Source: Aureisphaera galaxeae | GTDB taxonomy: Bacteria > Bacteroidota > Bacteroidia > Flavobacteriales > Flavobacteriaceae | Assembly: GCF_028561275.1 (NCBI RefSeq) | Contig: NZ_JAQQTF010000006.1 | Coordinates: 571,688 to 635,687 of the forward strand | DNA: 64,000 nt | Reading direction: 5' to 3' | Shown here: piece by piece, positions 38,078 through 45,244 of the stretch | How positions within the stretch are numbered: position 1 is the first letter of the stretch | Layout of the letters: each line of letters begins with the position of its first letter | Position numbers and translations under genes: made by a program | The notes under the pieces: model-generated | What the model was told of the DNA's origin: nothing | What the model saw: only the letters and a program-made list of their open reading frames with translations | The model's database searches: none

Positions 38078-39523
38078 ATGAGTTTTGATGAAGTGTATGA
38101 AAAAGAGCTTTCTTTTCAGACCGACCGCCGCAAGGCCACTGTCGAGTTTATTAAAATCGTAAGTGACCTTTGGTACGACAAATCGATCGAGTTGGTGCTG
38201 TTCCGCAATCAACTGATTGACAGAAACGTGAGTGAAATCCTAAACCTTCATGAATACGCCGGGGAGTTTGTTCAGAAGCCGATTTCTATTTTCGATAGTG
38301 TTGAGATTGCACAAGCCATCAAAACCCTAGACTTCCCTCCTGCCAAGTTGGACATCGGGAAATTGACCTACGAATACCACTTGGAGGACAACCAATATCC
38401 AGATGCGGTTTCTTTTGTAAGCCATAAGCTAAAGGACGCTAACAACCACAAGAACATTCAGCCAAAAGACGTAGTGCTTTACGGATTTGGACGTATTGGT
38501 CGTCTATTGGCCCGTGAGTTGATGTCCCGTACTGGAAAAGGGAACCAAATGCGTTTGCGTGCCATCGTAACCCGCGGTGCCATTAACCAAACAATTTTGG
38601 AAAAGCGTGCTTCCTTATTGCAATATGATTCTGTTCACGGTGACTTCCCAGGAACTGTTGGTATCGATGTAGAGAACAACGCTTTGATCATCAATGGAAC
38701 TACCGTACACATTATTTCTGCGAATCAGCCAGAAGATGTAGATTACACACAATATGGAATCGAAGATGCATTGGTCATCGATAACACCGGAGCCTTCCGT
38801 GATAAGGAAGCTTTAAGCCGTCACTTGGTAAAAGGAGCTTCTCAAGTGTTGTTAACGGCTCCTGGAAAAGGAGTACCGAATATCGTTCACGGAGTAAACC
38901 ACTTGGAGAACGATCCTAAAGACATGAACATCTTCTCTGCTGCGTCTTGTACAACCAACGCGATAACGCCAGTATTGAAAGCCGTAGAAGACAGCTTAGG
39001 AGTGGTACAAGGACACTTAGAAACCATCCACGCCTATACCAACGACCAGAACTTGGTAGACAACATGCACAAGAAATACCGTCGTGGTCGTGCTGCTGCC
39101 TTGAACATGGTTATTACCGAAACCGGAGCTGGAAAAGCAGTAAGCAAGGCACTACCTTCTTTTGAAGGAAAGTTGACTTCAAACGCCATCCGTGTTCCTG
39201 TACCGAATGGTTCTTTGGCCATTTTGAAATTGGAATTGGAGAAACCAACCTCCAAAGACGGATTGAACTCCATCATGAAGAAATATGCCTTGGAAGGGGA
39301 TTTGGTAGAGCAGATTAAGTACAGCTTAAACAACGAATTGGTATCCAGTGATATCGTTGGTTCTTCTGCCCCATCCATTTTCGACAGCAATGCGACCATC
39401 GTAACGGCAGACGGAAGAAACGCCGTGCTATACGTTTGGTATGATAATGAATATGGATACAGCCATCAGGTAATCCGCTTGGCGAAGTACATTAGTAACG
39501 TACGAAGGTACACGTATTACTAG
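38078..39523 (+). CDS. gap: Glyceraldehyde-3-phosphate dehydrogenase (long Bacteroidota form)
   Basis: Oxidises glyceraldehyde 3-phosphate to 1,3-bisphosphoglycerate with NAD(P)+. The conserved enzyme begins around residue 134 (YGFGRIGRLLARELM, Rossmann motif), with catalytic Cys291 in SAASCTTNAITPVL and the His in ETIHAYTNDQ. About 130 residues precede the Rossmann fold, giving 481 residues against the usual 335. This extended form is known in Flavobacteria and Bacteroides beside a classical copy; the function of the N-terminal region is not known. Own promoter element and terminator. Confidence 0.93.
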   Translation: MSFDEVYEKELSFQTDRRKATVEFIKIVSDLWYDKSIELVLFRNQLIDRNVSEILNLHEYAGEFVQKPISIFDSVEIAQAIKTLDFPPAKLDIGKLTYEYHLEDNQYPDAVSFVSHKLKDANNHKNIQPKDVVLYGFGRIGRLLARELMSRTGKGNQMRLRAIVTRGAINQTILEKRASLLQYDSVHGDFPGTVGIDVENNALIINGTTVHIISANQPEDVDYTQYGIEDALVIDNTGAFRDKEALSRHLVKGASQVLLTAPGKGVPNIVHGVNHLENDPKDMNIFSAASCTTNAITPVLKAVEDSLGVVQGHLETIHAYTNDQNLVDNMHKKYRRGRAAALNMVITETGAGKAVSKALPSFEGKLTSNAIRVPVPNGSLAILKLELEKPTSKDGLNSIMKKYALEGDLVEQIKYSLNNELVSSDIVGSSAPSIFDSNATIVTADGRNAVLYVWYDNEYGYSHQVIRLAKYISNVRRYTYY

Positions 39524-39546
39524 AAATATATCAAGATACTTGAAAA

Positions 39547-39575
39547 GACCGCTGATAACTCAGCGGTTTTTTTTA
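39547..39575 (+). terminator. Terminator of GAPDH gene
   Basis: Stem ACCGCTGA / TCAGCGGT with a four-base loop and eight T. Confidence 0.92.
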
Positions 39576-39600
39576 TCATTGAATTCATTTAAAAAATCAT

Positions 39601-40563
39601 ATGAAATACAAATTACTTTTTGCTCTCTTACTGGGAAGTTTGGGATTAGAGGCGCAGGACATAACCAGCGATCTGGTGTTACAACTCAACTTTAGCAACG
39701 AAATAACGGATATTACTGAAAATGTTACTCCTATCCCTTCAGGGCTTGAGACCTTTGTGGAAGATAGAGACGGCAATGCTGCCTGTGCAGTTAGTTTTTC
39801 GGGCAGTGCAAATGAATATATTATTATACCCGGAACGGCAGACAATGGTTTTGTACAAGGTGATGAGGTAACGGTAAGTTTATGGTTTAAAATGAACAAT
39901 GTTGATCCAGCAAATTATGAGACACTATTCATAAAAGGAAATTCTACTACATCTGGATTTGAAATGGCACTTTTCGATTTAAATACCCCCGTTATCGGAG
40001 ACATTACCAATGGATTGGGCATTTGGGATTATGACTGGAACTCAGATCCTGACCTGCCAACAGATATTACAAATTGGCATCATTTTGTCATGGTAATTAG
40101 CAATACTTCCGTAAAGCTATACAGGGACAATATATTGCGAAACACTTACGATTACACAGGCGATGGTTTCAATATTGGCACTAACATCTTAAACTACCAA
40201 ATTGGGCGTTATTTTATTGGTGCTGTGGATGACATACGGGCGTATCGGAGGGCATTAACAGCAGACGAAGTTTCCTTGTTGTACAACCTCGACGGAAACT
40301 GTTCTACCCTATCTTCTGGGGATCCATTAAATGTAAACAACGTAGTAATTGTGGAACACGATGGTCTTGTTTCCCTTAAAAATCTGCCAAAAGAAAATGT
40401 CTTTGTTTCGGTTTATGAAATTACTGGAAAAGAAGTTTTCAGTTCCAATTCCATGAACACAGAAAATAACTCGATCGATTTTTCAAACCTCCAATCGGGC
40501 TTATATATATTGAGTATTAACAATCAAGGGAATACGTCCAGCTTTAAATTCATAATTCAATAA
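39601..40563 (+). CDS. Small T9SS protein with LamG/concanavalin A-like domain
   Basis: A 320-residue secreted protein. Signal peptide MKYKLLFALLLGSLGLEAQ; a LamG-like (concanavalin A-like) beta sandwich from about 20 to 225, with VTVSLWFKMNN, WHHFVMVISNTSVKLYRDN and AVDDIRAYRRALTADEVSLLY, the last being a typical LamG ending; then a T9SS-type C-terminal domain (VNNVVIVEHDGLVSLKN ... SGLYILSINNQG). A carbohydrate-binding role is likely but no ligand can be named. It lies 25 bases after the GAPDH terminator and has no promoter consensus that I can identify. Confidence 0.82.
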   Translation: MKYKLLFALLLGSLGLEAQDITSDLVLQLNFSNEITDITENVTPIPSGLETFVEDRDGNAACAVSFSGSANEYIIIPGTADNGFVQGDEVTVSLWFKMNNVDPANYETLFIKGNSTTSGFEMALFDLNTPVIGDITNGLGIWDYDWNSDPDLPTDITNWHHFVMVISNTSVKLYRDNILRNTYDYTGDGFNIGTNILNYQIGRYFIGAVDDIRAYRRALTADEVSLLYNLDGNCSTLSSGDPLNVNNVVIVEHDGLVSLKNLPKENVFVSVYEITGKEVFSSNSMNTENNSIDFSNLQSGLYILSINNQGNTSSFKFIIQ

Positions 40564-40653
40564 TTGGGAAAATCCTTACAGGGCCTGAGACGTTATACAT
40601 ACTACTAGTAGTTCTATTCGGGCACCATTGTCTGGTCGAACACCGGTCCATAT

Positions 40654-40745
40654 GTCAGGTCGAGCGCAGTCGTTTGTCTCCTCGAGCGCAGTCGAGAGGT
40701 TTATAAAGCTTTACTCTTTAATTGCTAGTTCTCGACTGCGCTCGA
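40654..40745. repeat. REP-like extragenic palindrome cluster (TCGAGCGCAGTCGAG family)
   Basis: Three copies of one element: TCGAGCGCAGTCG at 40660-40672 and TCGAGCGCAGTCGAGA at 40682-40697 in one orientation, and the exact complement TCTCGACTGCGCTCGA at 40730-40745. The second and third copies would form a 16-bp stem with a 32-base loop. Flanking bases of copies one and three also match (TGTCAGG versus TGTCGGT read outward). GC-rich compared with surroundings. Similar short palindromes are common in Flavobacteriales intergenic DNA. Confidence 0.8.
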
Positions 40746-40764
40746 ACCGACAGATTATTACATA

Positions 40765-40794
40765 AAAAACCCCATCCAGTTGGATGGGGTTTTT
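40765..40794. terminator. Bidirectional terminator between T9SS gene and PAS gene
   Basis: Perfect 14-bp inverted repeat AAAAACCCCATCCA / TGGATGGGGTTTTT with a two-base spacer; T-runs on both sides serve the two convergent transcripts. Confidence 0.92.
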
Positions 40795-40816
40795 CATTTC
40801 TAGTGCTTATATCTTA

Positions 40817-41383
40817 TTAGCCTACTTTACGTTCTAACGCCAAGTAGTGCGTGGTGCCATTATTGTGCAAGGGGAATATCTTTACCTCACACTCATAGGC
40901 TTCACTATCTTTCTTGTAATTCGTAATTACCTCCATAAAAGGCTTGTCCTTTTTCAACTGGGTTTTAATCCTCTCGCGAATTTCTGGAGAGGTCCCTTGT
41001 CCCTGTAAAAATTTAGGGGATTTATTAAGGGCAAAACTTTTAGGATACCCTGTCATGTTCGAAAAGCCATCATTCACCCAAATAATCTTTTGTTGATCAT
41101 CCGTAATTACAATGGCTTCAAATTCGTGAGCCGTAAGAATCGCTTCCAAATCATTTTTCCATTGGTGCTTCTTGGCTAGGAATTCCACCGCCTTCATATC
41201 CGTTGCCTTTTTCGCTTTATGAAGTCTTCTGTAATGATGTTCACTGAAAATGTCCCAGCTCATAAGAGGCATGACCATAGCCTTAGAAGGCCCTATCTTA
41301 TCCTTAACCTCTTCTTGTTCCTCCTTACTTAAAGTAGATAGATAAACGTCCAAACAGGCCATTTCAGAAAGATCGTATTTCAT
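40817..41383 (-). CDS. PAS domain protein (LOV-like, without flavin cysteine)
   Basis: A 188-residue cytoplasmic protein with a helical N-terminal half (about 1-75) and a PAS domain (about 85-188). The PAS core runs FEAIVITDDQQKIIWVNDGFSNMTGYPKSFA. The following segment SPKFLQGQGTSPE aligns with the LOV signature NCRFLQG but has Pro where the photoactive Cys should be, so it cannot form a flavin adduct; it may bind another ligand or none. No output domain is attached. It lies 47 bases after the small conserved gene of the sigma-factor operon, probably in the same transcript. A signalling role is inferred from the PAS fold. Confidence 0.75.
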   Translation of the reverse strand: MKYDLSEMACLDVYLSTLSKEEQEEVKDKIGPSKAMVMPLMSWDIFSEHHYRRLHKAKKATDMKAVEFLAKKHQWKNDLEAILTAHEFEAIVITDDQQKIIWVNDGFSNMTGYPKSFALNKSPKFLQGQGTSPEIRERIKTQLKKDKPFMEVITNYKKDSEAYECEVKIFPLHNNGTTHYLALERKVG

Positions 41384-41430
41384 AGGGTAGCATTTATAGG
41401 TTTGTAGTTGTCAAAGATATAAGGACTATC

Positions 41431-41649
41431 CTAATCTGGCAAGGGTTGAATATAAAAGCCCTTGAGCGAAACCATTTCCATAACATCCCGTTCCGAAATG
41501 TATTCTGTAGCTTCAATGCGCAATACATTGTCGATGTCTTCCAAGTCTACATTCCACCGAAGGATTTCCACGTTTCTATTGAACAATAGCTTTAACGACT
41601 TTACTTTCTTCTTCGACTTTATATCCGTTCGAAACACAAGTAGCCCCAT
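41431..41649 (-). CDS. Small conserved hypothetical protein
   Basis: A 72-residue protein, MGLLVFRTDIKSKKKVKSLK at the start and EATEYISERDVMEMV toward the end. The pattern of two strands with an amphipathic helix between resembles a ferredoxin-like (heavy-metal-associated-type) fold, but the metal-binding Cys pair is absent. It lies six bases after the membrane protein gene downstream of the ECF sigma factor, so it is a member of that operon. Function unknown. Retained as a real gene because of spacing and typical codon use, not because of recognised homology. Confidence 0.65.
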   Translation of the reverse strand: MGLLVFRTDIKSKKKVKSLKLLFNRNVEILRWNVDLEDIDNVLRIEATEYISERDVMEMVSLKGFYIQPLPD

Positions 41650-41655
41650 AGATGG

Positions 41656-42099
41656 TTATGAATTATCGGGTTCTGATTCGTCTAATTTGTTTTCTTCTTT
41701 ATCTTCTTCGCCTTCTTTGCTTTGTTGGTTCTGGCGTTCTATGTACTTTCTGAAGTACTCATCTCCTTCTTCTTTCCAAAACTGATCGTAATGCTTCCAT
41801 TTGGAGAAATCAGTCTTCGACTTCTTCTTGGAATGGTGCTTGGACTTTTTGGAAGAACTCTTCCCTCCAAATCCGCTACAACCCAACAAAAGTTTAAAGA
41901 GAATGATGAGTCCTACTGCTTGCCAAAAGCTAAGGGTGGTCAATCCGAAAAGTTCGGGCATGAGCCAGTTCCACAATCGCATTACGATATAAGCGAACAG
42001 TGTGGCGAGTCCGGCGATGAAGATTCCCCCGAAAATGATCGTTCCTATGATCTCAGCGGGCGACTTTTCCCTGAATTTATGGGTGAAAAAATTTGTCAT
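41656..42099 (-). CDS. Membrane protein of the ECF sigma operon
   Basis: A 147-residue protein with two hydrophobic helices (about 16-40, IIGTIIFGGIFIAGLATLFAYIV, and about 56-74, FWQAVGLIILFKLLLGC) and a strongly charged cytoplasmic-looking tail: a Lys/Ser/His-rich stretch (KSSSKKSKHHSKKKSK), an aromatic patch, and an acidic Glu/Asp-rich end. It begins seven bases after the sigma factor stop. The position would suit an anti-sigma factor, yet no zinc anti-sigma motif or FecR-like domain is visible. Function is unknown; the link to the sigma factor is inferred from spacing. Confidence 0.7.
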   Translation of the reverse strand: MTNFFTHKFREKSPAEIIGTIIFGGIFIAGLATLFAYIVMRLWNWLMPELFGLTTLSFWQAVGLIILFKLLLGCSGFGGKSSSKKSKHHSKKKSKTDFSKWKHYDQFWKEEGDEYFRKYIERQNQQSKEGEEDKEENKLDESEPDNS

Positions 42100-42106
42100 G
42101 ATCTAT

Positions 42107-42643
42107 CTATTTATGTTTTTTAAATTCTTGTTCTATTTCTTTGTATAAGATCCCTATGGCTCTATGCCTTCGGGACATGAGCGTTCCTTCGGGAATGCCT
42201 GTTTCTTTTGAAATTTCCTTATAGGTGTACCCCTCAAAGTCGACCGCAATGATGATACTGCGATAGGCAGGTTTTAGCCGTTCTATACAGACCTTAAGGA
42301 CTGCGATCATCTCGTCCGATGTATACCGATTGGTCGGTGCACCGACCATTTCGGTCAACTCCAATAGTGCATGCTCTACGTCTACGGAATCGGTTCGTGG
42401 TTTGGTTCTCATGAGATCGATGATCCGGTTTTTCAACGATCTGTAGACAAACCCGGCCACATTGTGGATGGGAGCGTACCGGTCTGCTCCCGAAAATAGT
42501 TTCAACGCCACATCCTGTACAATGTCCTCTGCATTGCTATCGATGGTGTCACTTATTTTGGCATTTACATACCCTTTGAGGGATTGGTACTCCTTGCCGA
42601 AAAAGTCGCTTAGTTTTTTACTATTTTCTGATTCCGATTCCAT
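42107..42643 (-). CDS. ECF-type RNA polymerase sigma factor
   Basis: A 178-residue extracytoplasmic-function sigma factor from the ATG at 42643 (an upstream ATG at 42658 is also in frame). Region 2 is visible in YQSLKGYVNAKISDTIDSNAEDIVQDVALKLF and VYRSLKNRIID; region 4 in LKPAYRSIIIAVDFEGYTYKEISKETGIPEGTLMSRRHRAI, with the helix-turn-helix at the end. It heads a minus-strand run sigma - membrane protein - small protein - PAS protein with gaps of 7, 6 and 47 bases. Target promoters cannot be identified here. Confidence 0.9.
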   Translation of the reverse strand: MESESENSKKLSDFFGKEYQSLKGYVNAKISDTIDSNAEDIVQDVALKLFSGADRYAPIHNVAGFVYRSLKNRIIDLMRTKPRTDSVDVEHALLELTEMVGAPTNRYTSDEMIAVLKVCIERLKPAYRSIIIAVDFEGYTYKEISKETGIPEGTLMSRRHRAIGILYKEIEQEFKKHK

Positions 42644-42794
42644 GTACACCTTTTGCAAAGGGCTTTCGATTAAAAAGACGAAGCTTTTTTAATCTATTGC
42701 ATTTTTGGGGAATATTTTTTGAAAAATATAAAGGTAGTCCAAAGTCAATTTCCCAGCGATTGAAAAAAAAAGTAGCATACCTCCCTATTTTTAA

Positions 42795-42802
42795 TACATT
42801 TG
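42795..42802 (+). promoter_or_regulatory. -7 element of the EF-G paralogue leader
   Basis: TACATTTG is a perfect TAnnTTTG match, ending 22 bases before the first leader ORF. Start of transcription would be near 42809. I find no TTG at the -33 position. Confidence 0.5.
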
Positions 42803-42824
42803 CAACGATTTAGCATTTTTTGAA

Positions 42825-42914
42825 ATGAGACTATTTACAAAACATATGAATGTAACTGCCTTAAACGGAGCTATAAGAGCTGTGTATTTTGGTAGTACCG
42901 AAATGCAGATCTAA
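42825..42914 (+). CDS. Leader peptide 1 of the EF-G paralogue attenuator
   Basis: A 29-codon ORF starting MRLFTKHMNVTALN and ending STEMQI with stop TAA at 42912-42914. It starts about 15 bases after the predicted transcription start. The stop codon lies inside CTAAACGA (42911-42918), which is complementary over eight bases to TCGTTTAG (42950-42957) in the following terminator. This geometry suggests that translation of the ORF controls read-through. Whether the peptide sequence itself arrests the ribosome is unknown; there is no obvious run of one amino acid as in amino-acid attenuators. Confidence 0.6.
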   Translation: MRLFTKHMNVTALNGAIRAVYFGSTEMQI

Positions 42915-42957
42915 ACGACGAATCATCTTTATAACATAGATAGAGCCTCTCGTTTAG
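42911..42957 (+). promoter_or_regulatory. Antiterminator 1 pairing
   Basis: CTAAACGA at 42911-42918 and TCGTTTAG at 42950-42957 are exact complements. The second segment covers the end of the 5' arm and the loop of terminator 1, so the two structures exclude each other. A ribosome at the leader 1 stop codon would mask the first segment and allow the terminator to form. Confidence 0.6.
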
Positions 42958-42969
42958 AGAGGCTTTTTT
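42944..42969 (+). terminator. Intrinsic terminator 1 in the EF-G paralogue leader
   Basis: Perfect 8-bp stem AGCCTCTC / GAGAGGCT with loop GTTTA, followed by a T-run. It lies between the first and second leader ORFs. Confidence 0.88.
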
Positions 42970-43027
42970 GTGCTACCTATTTTCCGGAAACCCTTATTTA
43001 ATTTATTTCAAAGACAATTAAAACATC

Positions 43028-43087
43028 ATGTTAAAGCTACTATTCTCAATACTAATTTTTTCAATCCGAAACATTCGGGAGAGGTAG
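43028..43087 (+). CDS. Leader peptide 2 of the EF-G paralogue attenuator
   Basis: A 19-codon ORF, MLKLLFSILIFSIRNIRER, hydrophobic with a basic C-terminus, stop TAG at 43085-43087. Its last three sense codons are CGG GAG AGG (43076-43084), which can pair with the 5' arm of terminator 2. The arrangement repeats that of leader 1. Coding status is inferred from this geometry and position only. Confidence 0.5.
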   Translation: MLKLLFSILIFSIRNIRER

Positions 43088-43132
43088 CTATTGTCTTTAA
43101 TTAACCCACTTATTTGCAAGCCTCTCTTCCCG
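43076..43132 (+). promoter_or_regulatory. Antiterminator 2 pairing
   Basis: CGGGAGAGG at 43076-43084 (the end of leader ORF 2) can pair with CCTCTCTTCCCG at 43121-43132 through nine base pairs with a three-base bulge. That would sequester the whole 5' arm and loop of terminator 2. Confidence 0.5.
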
Positions 43133-43144
43133 AGAGGCTTTTTT
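43118..43144 (+). terminator. Intrinsic terminator 2 in the EF-G paralogue leader
   Basis: Perfect 9-bp stem AAGCCTCTC / GAGAGGCTT with loop TTCCC and six T, ending 21 bases before the EF-G paralogue ATG. The stem sequence is the same as that of terminator 1. A terminator immediately before a gene on the same strand only makes sense as a conditional one. Confidence 0.88.
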
Positions 43145-43165
43145 ATTAATTTTAATTTTATAAAG

Positions 43166-45238
43166 ATGAAACGCACATTAAATCTTAGAAATATAGGAAT
43201 CATAGCACATGTAGATGCAGGAAAAACGACCGTAACCGAACGTATGCTTTATTATACCGGACTGACCCATAAATTAGGTAACGTAGACGACGGTAATACG
43301 GTAACCGATAGTGATCCTCAAGAAGCGAAACGAGGCATTACGATATCGTCATCGGCAGTTTCTACCCAATGGCAATTGAATGACCAGTTGTATGACATCA
43401 ATATCATAGATACGCCTGGTCACGTCGATTTTGCTGTGGAAGTGGAACGTTCCCTACGGGTATTGGATGGTGCCATCGCTATATTCTGTGGTGCTTCTGG
43501 TGTACAGTCGCAGTCGGAATCCGTTTGGATGCAGTCCGATAAGTACGGAGTTCCCAAAATAGGATTCATTAATAAGATGGATCGTATTGGGGCCGACTTC
43601 GAGAAGACCGTTCAGCAAATTGAAGCGACCTTTGGTATACAAACCTTGGTCCTTCAAATACCGATAGGAAGCGGTGATGAATTTGAAGGCATCATAGACA
43701 TTGTTTCCCAAAAAGCGATGTATTGGAATACATCCGATGCTGGAAATACATGGACGAGCCAAGCCATCCCTGACGGATATGTTCAGAATGCTGAAGAACA
43801 TCGAAATCAATTACTGGAGCAGATTGCTGGGTATGATGATGTATTCATGGAAGCGTTTCTTGAAGAACTTCCCATTACTGAGGAAATGATTCATGATGCT
43901 ATAAGACGGATCACACTAGAGAGAAGTGCCATACCTATACTTTGTGGTTCTGCATTTAAGAATATTGGAGTACAACCTTTATTAGATGCGGTAAGCAGGT
44001 ATTTGCCTTCGCCTTTAGATCTTGACACTGTAGAAGGATACAATCCAGAAGAAAATATCCAACAGACAAGAAATCGAAACGAAGACGAAGTATGCACGGC
44101 ATTTGCTTTCAAGGTGCTTACGAATAAATATGTAGGAACGATCGCTATGGTTCGGATATACGCTGGAAGTATTATTCCGGGTAGTTTTTTACTGAATCCT
44201 AGAACCGGAAAGAAAGAACGCATCAGTCGTATCATACGAATCCAAGCGGATAAGATGGATGAAATGAGCCGTGCTGTTGCCGGAGATATTTGTGGTTTGA
44301 TTGGTGTGAAGAACGTAACCACGGGAGATACCTTGACCGAATTGAATGCTCCTTTTGTATTGGAAGCCATTCAATTCCCAGATCCCGTCATTAGTTTAGC
44401 CATAGAGCCAAAAGCTAAAAATGATGAAAAGAAGTTTGGTGAGGCCTTGGCTAAAATCGCTAGTGAAGATCCTTCCTTACAAGTAAAGGTTGACCCACAG
44501 ACAGGACAGACCCTATTACTTGGCATGGGAGAATTGCATCTAGAAGTACGTTTGGAACTCCTACGGAGCCAGTTTGGACTGGATGTGAATCAAGGAGACC
44601 CAAAGGTGTCCTACCGAGAGCAATTGACATCGACGGTCACCCATCGCGAAGTGTTCAAGAAACAATCCGGTGGTGATGGTCAGTATGCCGATATTTCTTT
44701 TGAAATTGGACCTAGGGACGATGCCGAAAAAGGATTATTGTTTATCAATGAAATAAAAGGCGGGGTGATTCCTAAGGAATTTATTTCCAATGTAGAAAAG
44801 GGATTCATTCAAGCCATGAAAAACGGTGTCCTTTTGGGCTATCCTGTGGAGAGCATGAAAGTCATCTTGTTCGACGGCGGAACGCACGAACAGGATTCCC
44901 ATGGGTATGATTTTGAAATTGCCGCCGTACACGGATTTAAAGCCGCTGCCCAACAAGCGGGAGTGGAATTATTGGAGCCCATCATGATTGCCGAAATCAC
45001 CTGTCCTGAAGAATTTTTAGGAAAGATAACGGGGGATGTCAATCGAAGACGGGGAATGATCACGTCCATTCACGAAAGTGGACAGAAGCAGACCGTGGTG
45101 GCCGAGGTACCTTTAAAGGAAACCTTTGGTTACATATCGACCGTGAGAACCCTAACCAGTGGCCGTGGTTCTGTAAGTCTCCATATGGATTCTTACAAAC
45201 CGGTTCCACAAGGTATACTTGAAACGATAGACGTTTAA
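43166..45238 (+). CDS. Elongation factor G paralogue (EF-G2 type)
   Basis: A 690-residue translational GTPase. G1 is AHVDAGKTT (14-22), the effector loop RGITISS near 60, G3 DTPGH, G4 NKMD. Domains II to V follow, with the conserved domain IV tip (GGVIPKEFISNVEKGF) and C-terminal GYISTVRTLTSGRGS. It belongs with EF-G rather than with Tet(M)/Tet(Q) ribosomal protection proteins (VERSLRVLDGAIAIFCGASGVQSQSE is EF-G-like). A housekeeping fusA normally lies in the str operon beside rpsL/rpsG; those genes are absent here, so this is probably a second copy. I start at the ATG at 43166; an upstream in-frame ATG would place the start inside terminator 2. Regulation by the tandem leader is described separately. 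Confidence 0.9.
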   Translation: MKRTLNLRNIGIIAHVDAGKTTVTERMLYYTGLTHKLGNVDDGNTVTDSDPQEAKRGITISSSAVSTQWQLNDQLYDINIIDTPGHVDFAVEVERSLRVLDGAIAIFCGASGVQSQSESVWMQSDKYGVPKIGFINKMDRIGADFEKTVQQIEATFGIQTLVLQIPIGSGDEFEGIIDIVSQKAMYWNTSDAGNTWTSQAIPDGYVQNAEEHRNQLLEQIAGYDDVFMEAFLEELPITEEMIHDAIRRITLERSAIPILCGSAFKNIGVQPLLDAVSRYLPSPLDLDTVEGYNPEENIQQTRNRNEDEVCTAFAFKVLTNKYVGTIAMVRIYAGSIIPGSFLLNPRTGKKERISRIIRIQADKMDEMSRAVAGDICGLIGVKNVTTGDTLTELNAPFVLEAIQFPDPVISLAIEPKAKNDEKKFGEALAKIASEDPSLQVKVDPQTGQTLLLGMGELHLEVRLELLRSQFGLDVNQGDPKVSYREQLTSTVTHREVFKKQSGGDGQYADISFEIGPRDDAEKGLLFINEIKGGVIPKEFISNVEKGFIQAMKNGVLLGYPVESMKVILFDGGTHEQDSHGYDFEIAAVHGFKAAAQQAGVELLEPIMIAEITCPEEFLGKITGDVNRRRGMITSIHESGQKQTVVAEVPLKETFGYISTVRTLTSGRGSVSLHMDSYKPVPQGILETIDV

Positions 45239-45244
45239 TTAAAA

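Noticed and set aside
43166..45238. Tet(Q)-type ribosomal protection protein
   Set aside because: The G-domain and following motifs match EF-G and not the Tet group, although the leader style recalls antibiotic-induced genes.
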